Positions 1-6,240 of a stretch of 11,877 nucleotides of DNA are shown one piece after another. Below the pieces are notes generated by a model. The model made no database searches and was not told where the DNA came from. It worked only from the letters and a program-made list of their open reading frames with translations. Position 1 is the stretch's first letter. Every line of letters starts with the position of its first letter. The DNA comes from an uncultured Candidatus Competibacteraceae bacterium (lineage in GTDB: Bacteria; Pseudomonadota; Gammaproteobacteria; Competibacterales; Competibacteraceae), in NCBI GenBank assembly GCA_937960715.1, contig CALGOO010000063.1:1-11877 (forward strand), written 5' to 3'. The position numbers and the translations under genes were made by a program.

Positions 1-13
1 GCGGAGTCATGCA

Positions 14-211
14 ATGCCCAAGATGAAAAGCAATCGCGGCGCGGCCAAGCGTTTCAGCCGCACCGGGTCCGGCAAGTACAAGTGTTCCCACTCCCATCTG
101 CGCCACATCCTGACCAAGAAGAGCACCAAGCGGAAACGCCAGTTGCGCGGTGTCACCACCTTGGCGGCGGTGGATGTCCCGGCAGTGCGCCGGATGTTGC
201 CCTACGGTTGA
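14..211 (+). CDS. rpmI: 50S ribosomal protein L35
   Basis: This 65-residue, very basic protein is L35 of the large ribosomal subunit. It starts MPKMKSNRGAAKRF and contains the conserved K-rich stretch HILTKKSTKRKRQLRG. The length equals the family's usual 64-66 residues, so the gene is complete. The ATG is preceded by GGAG at 3-6 with a 7-base spacing, which supports this start. rplT follows 25 bp downstream, the usual rpmI-rplT pair; infC would be expected just upstream, outside the window. In enterobacteria L20 represses this unit by binding the mRNA upstream of rpmI, but that region is not visible here. Confidence 0.97.
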   Translation: MPKMKSNRGAAKRFSRTGSGKYKCSHSHLRHILTKKSTKRKRQLRGVTTLAAVDVPAVRRMLPYG

Positions 212-236
212 ATCGTCGGATCGGAGAGAGATCGTC

Positions 237-599
237 ATGTCCCGAGTGAAACGCGGCGTCACCGCCCATGCGCGCCACAAGAAAGTCCTGAACCAGGCCA
301 AGGGTTACCGTGGCGCCCGCGGCAAGGTGTATCGAGTCGCCAAACAGGCCGTGATCAAGGCCGGGCAGTACGCCTACCGCGACCGCCGCCAGAAGAAACG
401 CGATTTTCGCGCCCTGTGGATCACCCGCATCAACGCGGGCGCCCGCGAGAGCGGCCTGTCCTACAGCCGGCTGATCAATGGCCTGAAACTCGCCGCCATC
501 GAGATCGACCGCAAGGTGCTGGCCGATCTGGCGGTGTTCGACAAGCCGGCGTTCGCCGAACTGGCCAACCGCGCCAAGACCGCGCTCGGCGTCGCCTGA
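237..599 (+). CDS. rplT: 50S ribosomal protein L20
   Basis: This 120-residue basic protein is L20, an early 23S rRNA-binding assembly protein and, in many bacteria, the translational autorepressor of its own operon. Seen directly: the start MSRVKRGVTAHARHKKVLNQ, the GYRGARGKVYRVAKQA segment, the YRDRRQKKRDFRALWI motif and the globular C-terminal half ending in KTALGVA. Length matches the family (about 118 residues). A longer in-frame reading begins at 150, but it overlaps rpmI and has no homology. The ATG at 237 has GGAGAG at 223-228, about 8 bases upstream. It sits 25 bp after rpmI and is followed by a hairpin-rich 108-bp gap before pheS. Confidence 0.97.
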   Translation: MSRVKRGVTAHARHKKVLNQAKGYRGARGKVYRVAKQAVIKAGQYAYRDRRQKKRDFRALWITRINAGARESGLSYSRLINGLKLAAIEIDRKVLADLAVFDKPAFAELANRAKTALGVA

Positions 600-606
600 A
601 CCACCG

Positions 607-630
607 GCTGGATCGAATTTTCGGTCCAGC
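607..630 (+). other. 10-bp hairpin in the rplT-pheS leader
   Basis: Bases 607-616 pair with 621-630 around a 4-base ATTT loop: nine Watson-Crick pairs and one T-G wobble. It lies 8 bases after the rplT stop and 20 bases before the intrinsic terminator hairpin. It has no T-tract of its own, so it is not a terminator by itself. It may protect the 3' end of the r-protein mRNA or belong to a pheST leader. A shorter alternative pairing (623-626 with 631-634) competes with its 3' arm. Confidence 0.6.
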
Positions 631-650
631 GACCCAGGCATTCCGAACGA

Positions 651-679
651 GGGAAAGGCCGTGATCCTTTCCCTTTTTT
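651..679 (+). terminator. Intrinsic terminator / candidate pheST attenuator
   Basis: GGGAAAGG (651-658) pairs perfectly with CCTTTCCC (666-673) across a 7-base loop and is followed directly by six T residues (674-679). This is a canonical rho-independent terminator. It lies 28 bp before the pheS start, with no room for a normal promoter between them, so pheS transcription must either read through it or start very close by. In E. coli the terminator in this position is the pheST attenuator controlled by the pheM leader peptide. Here I see no ATG/GTG/TTG leader ORF rich in Phe codons, so attenuation is inference, while the terminator itself is seen. Confidence 0.85.
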
Positions 680-707
680 GTTGCTGATCGTTGCGAGACC
701 CGTCCGC

Positions 708-1724
708 GTGGACCCATTGCCCGAACTGCTGCAAACCGCCCAGGCCGCCATCGCCGAGGCCGGCGATCCCGCCGCCCTCGATCAGGTGCGCGTCCATTAT
801 CTGGGCAAGAAAGGGACGCTCACCGAGCGCCTCAAGGAACTGGGGCGCCTGCCGGCCGAACAGCGGCGCGACGCCGGCCAGGCCATCAACGAGGCCAAGC
901 AGACGCTGGAAACCGCCCTTGCCGCGCGCAAGGCGCAACTGGAAGCGGCGACGCTGGACGCCCGGTTGGCGAGCGAGGCTCTCGACGTGACCCTGCCGGG
1001 GCGTGGCCAGCGGCCCGGCGGCCGCCATCCCCTCAGCCGCACCCTGACGCGAATCGAAGCATTCTTCGTCGGCATCGGCTTCGCGGTCGCCGAGGGGCCA
1101 GAGGTCGAGGACGACTTTCACAACTTCGAAGCCCTCAATATCCCGCCCCATCACCCGGCGCGGGCGATGCACGACACTTTCTATTTCGATGCCCACACCC
1201 TGCTACGGACGCATACCTCGCCGGTGCAAATCCGGGTGATGGAACGGCAGGAGCCACCCGTGCGAGTCATCGCGCCGGGGCGGGTCTATCGCTGTGATTC
1301 GGATCTGACCCACTCGCCGATGTTCCATCAGGTCGAGGGGTTGCTGGTGGACGAGGATGTGAGCTTCGCCGACCTGAAGGGCGTGCTGGACGATTTCCTG
1401 CGTCGGTTCTTCGAGCGCGACCTGGGAGTGCGTTTCCGGCCCTCCTATTTTCCGTTCACCGAGCCGTCCGCCGAGGTGGACATCCAGTGCGTGATCTGCG
1501 GCGGCGGCGGCTGCCGGGTTTGCAAGCACAGCGGTTGGCTGGAGGTGCTGGGCTGCGGCATGGTGCATCCGGCGGTGTTCGAGAAGGTCGGCATCGACAG
1601 CGAGCGTTATACCGGCTACGCCTTCGGCATGGGGGTCGAACGCCTGACCATGCTGCGCTACGGCGTCAACGATCTCCGCTTGTTCTTCGACAACGATCTG
1701 CGTTTCCTGCGACAGTTTCAGTAA
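708..1724 (+). CDS. pheS: Phenylalanine-tRNA ligase alpha subunit
   Basis: This is the catalytic alpha subunit of the alpha2-beta2 class II synthetase that charges tRNA(Phe). The protein has 338 residues; the E. coli form has 327. Residues 1-85 are the N-terminal coiled coil that contacts tRNA. The catalytic core follows: HPLSRTLTRIEAFF at 107-120, motif 2 region GRVYRCDSDLTHSPMFHQVEG at about 191-211, and motif 3 GMGVERLTMLRYG at 307-319. Ala305 lies at the position of the alanine (E. coli Ala294) that sets Phe specificity. The GTG start aligns with the E. coli start (VDPLPELL against MSHLAELV); an in-frame TTG at 678 lies in the terminator T-tract and is unlikely. The Shine-Dalgarno is weak (GCGAG, 693-697). 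Odd feature: four cysteines (261, 264, 269, 272) in a CxxC-GGGG-CxxC loop absent from E. coli PheS. pheT begins 9 bp after the stop. Confidence 0.96.
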   Translation: MDPLPELLQTAQAAIAEAGDPAALDQVRVHYLGKKGTLTERLKELGRLPAEQRRDAGQAINEAKQTLETALAARKAQLEAATLDARLASEALDVTLPGRGQRPGGRHPLSRTLTRIEAFFVGIGFAVAEGPEVEDDFHNFEALNIPPHHPARAMHDTFYFDAHTLLRTHTSPVQIRVMERQEPPVRVIAPGRVYRCDSDLTHSPMFHQVEGLLVDEDVSFADLKGVLDDFLRRFFERDLGVRFRPSYFPFTEPSAEVDIQCVICGGGGCRVCKHSGWLEVLGCGMVHPAVFEKVGIDSERYTGYAFGMGVERLTMLRYGVNDLRLFFDNDLRFLRQFQ

Positions 1725-1733
1725 GGCGCTCAC

Positions 1734-4112
1734 ATGAAAGTCAGCGAACGATGGTTGCGGGAATGGGTCGATCCCGCGATTTCCACCGCCGAACTGGTGG
1801 CGCAACTGACCATGGCCGGCCTGGAAGTGGGCGGGATCGAACCCGCCGCGCCGCCTTTCGAGAAAGTGGTGGTCGGTCGGGTCATCGATCTAGTTCCACA
1901 CCCCGATGCCGACCGCTTGCGGGTGGCGACGGTGGATGTGGGCGGCGTGGAGCCGCTGCAAATCGTCTGCGGCGCTCCGAACGTCGCGGTGAGGATGTGC
2001 GCCCCGACGGCATTGATTGGGGCGGTGCTGCCTGGCGGATTTGCCATCAAGCCCTCTAGACTGCGCGGCGTCGAATCGCGGGGCATGTTGTGTTCGGCCA
2101 GGGAACTGGGCTTGGCGGAGAGTGCCGATGGCCTGCTGCCGCTGCCGGTGGATAGCCGGCCCGGTCAGAGCGTGCGCGAGTTGCTGGCACTGGATGATAC
2201 GATCATCGAGATCGAATTGACGCCCAATCGCGGCGACTGCCTGGGCATGGAAAGCATCGCTCGCGAGGTGGCGGCCCTCAACCGTTGCGAATTTCGTCCG
2301 CTGCCGGCCGACAGCGTACCGCCGGTGGTGGACGCCGTCTTCCCGGTGACGCTGCTCGATCCCGCCGATTGCCCGCGCTACGTGGGCCGGGTCATTCGCG
2401 GCGTCGATCCCGCCGCCGCGACGCCGCCGTGGATGCGGGAGCGTCTGCGCCGGGCCGGCATGCGCAGCCTGGGGCCGCTGGTGGACGTAACCAATTACGT
2501 GATGCTCGAGCTTGGGCAGCCGATGCACGCCTTCGATTTGAGCCGGCTGACCGGTGGCATCGAGGTGCGCCGCGCCCGGCCCGGCGACCGGCTGGAACTG
2601 CTCAACGGCGTGGTGGTGGAGCCGGACGCGGCGACCTTGCTCATCACCGACCATCATGGCCCGCTGGCGCTGGCCGGCATCATGGGCGGGGAAATCAGCT
2701 CTTGCACCAACGCCACCCGCGATGTGTTCCTGGAAAGCGCCTTTTTCGCCCCGGCCAGCATCGCTGGCCGCGCCCGGCGTCACGGCCTGCAAACCGATTC
2801 CTCCCACCGCTTCGAGCGTGGGGTGGACCCACAACTGCAGCGCCGCGCCGCCGAGCGCGCCACCCGATTGCTGCTGGACATCGCCGGTGGACAGCCAGGA
2901 CCCCTGGTCGAAGCCGTCTCGCCCCAGCACTTGCCGGCGGAACCGGCCATCCGGTTGCGACCGGAGCGATTGCGCAAACTGCTGGGCATGGGTATTCCCG
3001 CCGCCGAGGTCGAGGAAATCCTGCGGCGATTGGGAATGGCGGTGGCGGTTGAGGTGGACCACTGGCTGGTCGCGCCGCCGAGCAGCCGGTTCGATATCGC
3101 GCTGGAAGTGGATCTGATCGAGGAAATCGCCCGAATCCATGGCTATGACCGCCTGCCCGGCAACCGACCGCTCACCCGGATGGAGATGCCGCCGCAGCCG
3201 GAAGGACGGGTGGCGCTCGAGCGATTCAAGGAAACCCTGACGCAGCGCGGTTTTCAGGAGGCCATCACCTATAGCTTCGTCGATCCGGTGTTTCAGCGGT
3301 GCCTTGATCCCGAGCGGCAATCGCTGGCCTTGGCCAATCCGATTTCCGCCGATCTGGCGGTGATGCGCACCAGCCTGTGGCCGGGCTTGCTCAAGGCGCT
3401 GGTCTATAATCAGAAACGCCAGCAAACCCGAATCCGGCTGTTCGAGCACGGCCTGAATTTCATCCCTGGCGCCGACGGGTTGCGGCAGGAGCCATATCTG
3501 GCCGGCGTCGCGACAGGTTCCGCCTTGCCGGAGCAGTGGGGCGCACCGGCCCGATCCGTGGATTTCTTCGATCTCAAGGCCGATGTCGAGGCGCTGCTCA
3601 CCCTGACCGGCGAGCCGGAGGCGTTCGCCTTCGTCGTCGCCACGCACCCGGCGCTGCATCCAGGCCAGAGCGCCCGGATCGAACGAACCGGAGCGGCGAT
3701 CGGCTGGCTGGGCGTGCTGCATCCGCGCGTGGCGCGGGAGCTGGACGTGGAAGGCGATGCGTTCCTGTTCGAAGTGCGGCTGGAAGGGGTGCGAACGGCG
3801 CGAGCTCCGGTGTTTCGGGAGCTTTCCAAGTTCCCGGTCAGTCGCCGCGATATTTCCATCCTGGTGGACAAGGCGGCTACCGCGCGGGAGCTTCAAGCAT
3901 GTATCCGCCGTCATGGCGGGGAACGGTTGCGCGAAGTGCGGCTTTTCGATCTATATCAGGGCAAGGGGGTGGCCGATAGCCAAAAAAGTTTGACTTTTGG
4001 ATTGATTTTACAAGATTTCTCGCACAATCTTACCGACAGTGTGGTCGAAGAGACCGTTTCCGGGATCATTGCCGGGCTGGCTAGGCAGTTCGGCGCAACG
4101 CTTAGGGTTTAG
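1734..4112 (+). CDS. pheT: Phenylalanine-tRNA ligase beta subunit
   Basis: The 792-residue beta subunit of PheRS (E. coli 795) is complete. Domain order fits the family: the N-terminal segment MKVSERWLREWVDPAI; an OB-fold tRNA-binding domain at about 40-148 (VVVGRVIDLVPHPDADRLRV, ending near the GMLCSARELGL segment); the B3/B4 editing module that hydrolyses mischarged Tyr-tRNA(Phe), about 210-380, with VDVTNYVMLELGQPMHAFD and GRARRHGLQTDSSHRFERGVD; the B5 domain, about 400-475; the catalytic-like core with ITYSFVDP and MRTSLWPGLL; and the FDX-ACB anticodon-binding domain, about 695-792 (FPVSRRDISILVD ... FDLYQGKGV). The ATG has AAGG at 1723-1726 across the pheS stop. It is co-transcribed with pheS and almost touches ihfA. 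Its last 130 bp contain an AT-rich stretch unlike the rest of the gene. Confidence 0.97.
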   Translation: MKVSERWLREWVDPAISTAELVAQLTMAGLEVGGIEPAAPPFEKVVVGRVIDLVPHPDADRLRVATVDVGGVEPLQIVCGAPNVAVRMCAPTALIGAVLPGGFAIKPSRLRGVESRGMLCSARELGLAESADGLLPLPVDSRPGQSVRELLALDDTIIEIELTPNRGDCLGMESIAREVAALNRCEFRPLPADSVPPVVDAVFPVTLLDPADCPRYVGRVIRGVDPAAATPPWMRERLRRAGMRSLGPLVDVTNYVMLELGQPMHAFDLSRLTGGIEVRRARPGDRLELLNGVVVEPDAATLLITDHHGPLALAGIMGGEISSCTNATRDVFLESAFFAPASIAGRARRHGLQTDSSHRFERGVDPQLQRRAAERATRLLLDIAGGQPGPLVEAVSPQHLPAEPAIRLRPERLRKLLGMGIPAAEVEEILRRLGMAVAVEVDHWLVAPPSSRFDIALEVDLIEEIARIHGYDRLPGNRPLTRMEMPPQPEGRVALERFKETLTQRGFQEAITYSFVDPVFQRCLDPERQSLALANPISADLAVMRTSLWPGLLKALVYNQKRQQTRIRLFEHGLNFIPGADGLRQEPYLAGVATGSALPEQWGAPARSVDFFDLKADVEALLTLTGEPEAFAFVVATHPALHPGQSARIERTGAAIGWLGVLHPRVARELDVEGDAFLFEVRLEGVRTARAPVFRELSKFPVSRRDISILVDKAATARELQACIRRHGGERLREVRLFDLYQGKGVADSQKSLTFGLILQDFSHNLTDSVVEETVSGIIAGLARQFGATLRV
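3981..4034 (+). promoter_or_regulatory. AT-rich island in pheT 3' end, possible ihfA promoter
   Basis: Within otherwise GC-rich pheT, bases 3981-4034 are strongly AT-rich and include TTGACT (3990-3995), TTGATT (4002-4007) and CACAAT (4023-4028). TTGACT has no good -10 at 16-18 bp, and TTGATT/CACAAT have only a 15-bp spacer, so no single hexamer pair is convincing. In E. coli ihfA has its own promoter inside pheT, so the position is suggestive. I saw no good IHF consensus site here. The function is inference. Confidence 0.3.
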
Positions 4113-4116
4113 GAGC

Positions 4117-4416
4117 ATGGCACTGACAAAAGCCGACATGGCGGAACAGTTGTTCGAGGAACTGGGCATCAACAAGCGCGAGGCCAAGGAACTGGTCGAG
4201 ATCTTCTTCGAGGAGATTCGCAGCGCCCTGGAACGGGGGCGGCAAGTCAAATTGTCCGGATTCGGCAATTTCGACCTGCGCGACAAGAACCAGCGTCCAG
4301 GCCGTAACCCGAAGACTGGGGAAGAAATTCCGATCACCGCGCGCCGTGTGGTGACGTTCCGGCCGGGGCAGAAGCTCAAGGCGCGGGTGGATGCCTTCAA
4401 AGGCGAGGCGCAATAA
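4117..4416 (+). CDS. ihfA: Integration host factor subunit alpha
   Basis: This 99-residue protein of the HU/IHF family is the alpha half of IHF, which bends DNA sharply in promoters, recombination sites and replication origins. It starts MALTKADMAEQLFEELG. The region at 42-90 holds the DNA-binding arms, with GFGNFDLRDKNQRPGRNPKT and ITARRVVTFRPGQKLK; Pro65 is the proline that intercalates into DNA. Length and sequence match E. coli IHF alpha closely, which separates it from HU and IHF beta. The start is 4 bp after the pheT stop. AGGAG at 4111-4115 is only 1 base from the ATG, so TTAGGG at 4102-4107, 9 bases upstream inside pheT, is the more plausible ribosome site. An in-frame upstream ATG at 4039 lies inside pheT and is rejected. 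Its partner gene ihfB is not in the window. Confidence 0.96.
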   Translation: MALTKADMAEQLFEELGINKREAKELVEIFFEEIRSALERGRQVKLSGFGNFDLRDKNQRPGRNPKTGEEIPITARRVVTFRPGQKLKARVDAFKGEAQ

Positions 4417-4458
4417 GCGTGTTCATCGCAAGGGGATCGCGTAAGCGCCCACCTTGCC

Positions 4459-4486
4459 CCACGCCGGGGGTGCGCGGCCGGCGTGG
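4459..4486. other. 9-bp GC hairpin downstream of ihfA
   Basis: CCACGCCGG (4459-4467) pairs perfectly with CCGGCGTGG (4478-4486) around a 10-base loop. It lies 42 bp after the ihfA stop in the convergent ihfA/epmA gap. Neither strand has a T-tract after it, so it is not a classical intrinsic terminator. It could stabilise the ihfA mRNA 3' end or be part of a rho-dependent end. Confidence 0.55.
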
Positions 4487-4532
4487 CGAATGCCGCGAGT
4501 CGGGCGCTGAGCGCGCCAGACCGGAATAAAGT

Positions 4533-4616
4533 GTGGTGATCCTGGATATCGAATGATGGCCCCCCTTTACCAAGGAGGGAAGGTCCGATGGATCATTCGC
4601 ATGTCAGGACCACCAC
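4533..4616. repeat. 84-bp imperfect inverted repeat between ihfA and epmA
   Basis: The outer arms, 4533-4544 (GTGGTGATCCTG) and 4605-4616 (CAGGACCACCAC), are complementary with one mismatch, which becomes a G-U wobble in minus-strand RNA. A 5x5 non-paired segment follows. The inner arms CGAATGAT (4550-4557) and ATCATTCG (4592-4599) are perfectly complementary. The centre holds a further hairpin, 4561-4579 (CCCCCTT / AAGG-A-GGG with a 4-base TACC loop). No T-tract follows on either strand. It ends 21 bp after the epmA stop. It may be a REP- or MITE-like element, a non-coding RNA or a bidirectional mRNA 3' end; only the structure is seen. Confidence 0.55.
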
Positions 4617-4617
4617 G

Positions 4618-4630
4618 GCGCCGAAGGCGC
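4618..4630 (-). other. Short GC hairpin just after epmA stop
   Basis: GCGCC (4618-4622) and GGCGC (4626-4630) form a 5-bp stem with a 3-base loop, starting 7 bases after the epmA stop on the minus strand. There is no T-tract. It may act with the neighbouring 84-bp inverted repeat as the epmA mRNA end. Confidence 0.3.
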
Positions 4631-4637
4631 GGATCAC

Positions 4638-5627
4638 TCACGCCCGCTCGAACGGGAACGCCATAACTTCCGCCAGTGTCGTCTTGCCCGCCGCCAGCAT
4701 GACCAACCGGTCGAAACCCAGCGCCACTCCGGCGCAGTCCGGCAATCCCGCCGCCAGCGCCGCCAGCAGGTTGTCGTCCACCGGCATGACCGGCAGGCCC
4801 AGCGCTCGCCGCGCCGTGTTCTCCTGATCGAAACGGCGGCGCTGTTCGCCAGCATCGCCCAGTTCGTGAAAGCCGTTGGCCAGTTCGATCCCGTTCAAAT
4901 ACAGCTCGAAGCGTTCCCCCACCGGCGGGTCGCCGGGCCGCAATCGGGCCAGCGCCGCTTGCGAAGCGGGGTAGTCGTATACGAACGTCAGCCGCCCCGC
5001 GCCCAGGCGCGACTCGATGCAATGAGTCAGTAGTAAATCCAGCCAGGGGTCGGTATCGTCCAGCGGCATTCCCGACGGAATCGGCACGCCCCGCGCTTCG
5101 GCGCGCGCCGCCAGTTCCGCCACGCTGGCTCGATGCGGGTCCAGACCGAGATGGCGCTGGAACAGTTCGCGGTAACTCAGCCGCTCCGGTTCCGCCAGCG
5201 CCCACCGCCCGGCCAGCAACGCTGTCGCCAGTTCCGCGACTTCATCCATCATCCGGTGATGATCGAAGCCGACGCGATACCACTCCAGCAGGGTGAATTC
5301 GGGATTGTGGCGGCGACCCGCCTCACCGTCGCGGAATACCCGCGCGATCTGGTAAATGCAGCCGCTGCCCGCCGCCAGCAGCCGTTTCATCGGGAACTCC
5401 GGCGAAGTGTGCAGATACAGCGTCCGACCGTAACGGGGTCCGGGACCGGAATAGACCGTGCCGAAACTGGCCAGATTCGGCTCGGTGATGGTCGCCGCCG
5501 ACAGCATCGGCGTTTCCACTTCCAGCACCCCGCGCGCCGTGAAGAAAACCCGAGCGCGCGCCAGCAATTCGGCCCGCAAGCGCAGCGTGGCCAGATCGGC
5601 GCTGGGTCGCCAGACGGGATCGGTCAC
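4638..5627 (-). CDS. epmA: EF-P-(R)-beta-lysine ligase (LysRS-like)
   Basis: EpmA (also GenX, YjeA, PoxA) activates (R)-beta-lysine with ATP and joins it to the side chain of EF-P Lys34. The 329-residue protein (E. coli 325) is a class II LysRS catalytic core without the N-terminal anticodon-binding domain, which is how it is told from LysS. Seen: RGVLEVETPMLSAATITEPNL region (32-52), YLHTSPEFPMKRLL (71-84), motif 2 region ARVFRDGEAGRRHNPEF (95-111), FVYDYPASQAAL (215-226), GIELANGFHEL (246-256) and motif 3 GVALGFDRLVML (300-311). Ala302 sits at the position of E. coli Ala298, which replaces the glycine of true LysRS and favours beta-lysine. The start is GTG, with GGGAG 11 bases upstream. It lies 18 bp after efp on the same strand, so the two are probably one transcript. 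Confidence 0.94.
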   Translation of the reverse strand: MTDPVWRPSADLATLRLRAELLARARVFFTARGVLEVETPMLSAATITEPNLASFGTVYSGPGPRYGRTLYLHTSPEFPMKRLLAAGSGCIYQIARVFRDGEAGRRHNPEFTLLEWYRVGFDHHRMMDEVAELATALLAGRWALAEPERLSYRELFQRHLGLDPHRASVAELAARAEARGVPIPSGMPLDDTDPWLDLLLTHCIESRLGAGRLTFVYDYPASQAALARLRPGDPPVGERFELYLNGIELANGFHELGDAGEQRRRFDQENTARRALGLPVMPVDDNLLAALAAGLPDCAGVALGFDRLVMLAAGKTTLAEVMAFPFERA

Positions 5628-5645
5628 GACGCGGCGCGCTCCCGG

Positions 5646-6215
5646 CTATTCCTTGACCCGCGATACGTATTCGCCGGTGCGGGTGTCCACCTTGATCACC
5701 TCGCCGTTCTGCACGAACAGCGGTACCCGCACCACCGCGCCGGTTTCCAGCGTCGCCGGTTTGCCACCGCCGCCCGAGGTGTCGCCGCGCACGCCGGGAT
5801 CGGTCTCGACGATGGTCATGATCACGAAGTTGGGTGGAGCCACGCTCAGCGGCACACCGTTCCACAGCGTCACCTGGCAGATGGCCTCCTCCTTCAGCCA
5901 CTTGGCGGCGTCGCCCACGGCCGCGGCGTCGGCGGTCGACTGCTCGTAGCTTTGCTGGTCCATGAAATGCCAGTATTCGCCATCGTTGTAGAGGTATTGC
6001 AACTCCACATCGACCACGTCGGCGCCTTCGGCGGTGTCGCCCGACTTGAAGGTCCGCTCGATGGTTCGCCCGGTTTTCAGATTGCGCACCTTGACCCGGT
6101 TGAACGCCTGGCCCTTGCCGGGCTTGACGAATTCATTCTCCACGATGGCGTAGGGATCGCCATCCAGCATGATCTTCAGCCCGCTCTTGAATTCATTGGT
6201 ACTATACGTCGCCAT
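5646..6215 (-). CDS. efp: Elongation factor P
   Basis: EF-P binds between the ribosomal P and E sites and speeds peptide bond formation at consecutive prolines. The 189-residue protein has the usual three beta-barrel domains: KOW-like N domain (1-65), middle OB domain (66-128, with YLYNDGEYWHFMDQQSYEQ) and C-terminal OB domain (129-189, with GDTSGGGGKPATLETGAV and IKVDTRTGEYVSRVKE). The loop KPGKGQA places Lys34 at the tip, the residue that receives beta-lysine; the flanking residues match the lysylated subfamily, not the Arg-rhamnosylated one. GGAAGG lies 10 bases upstream of the ATG (complement of 6226-6231). Its gene is directly followed by epmA and faces epmB divergently, so substrate and both modifying enzymes are clustered. 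Confidence 0.97.
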   Translation of the reverse strand: MATYSTNEFKSGLKIMLDGDPYAIVENEFVKPGKGQAFNRVKVRNLKTGRTIERTFKSGDTAEGADVVDVELQYLYNDGEYWHFMDQQSYEQSTADAAAVGDAAKWLKEEAICQVTLWNGVPLSVAPPNFVIMTIVETDPGVRGDTSGGGGKPATLETGAVVRVPLFVQNGEVIKVDTRTGEYVSRVKE

Positions 6216-6240
6216 GCCAAATCCGCCTTCCGCTAGGGTA

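Noticed and set aside
153..1196. 347-residue open frame on the minus strand opposite rplT and pheS
   Set aside because: It is antisense to two certain genes and crosses their intergenic terminator; it is explained by high GC content and scarce stop codons.
1890..3914. 674-residue open frame on the minus strand opposite pheT
   Set aside because: It lies wholly antisense to pheT, has a low-complexity His/Gln/Arg-rich product typical of the reverse frame of GC-rich genes, and matches no family I recognise.
4417..4532. Search for the tRNA-Pro or MerR-type gene often found after ihfA
   Set aside because: No tRNA cloverleaf or regulator frame is visible; only the 9-bp hairpin at 4459-4486 stands out.
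4553..4666. Small plus-strand ORF of 37 codons starting ATGATGGCC inside the inverted repeat
   Set aside because: It overlaps the 3' end of epmA, is forced by the repeat sequence, becomes an Arg run and has no ribosome site.
5133..6236. 367-residue plus-strand open frame opposite epmA and efp
   Set aside because: It is the antisense shadow of two well-identified genes and shows no conserved motif.
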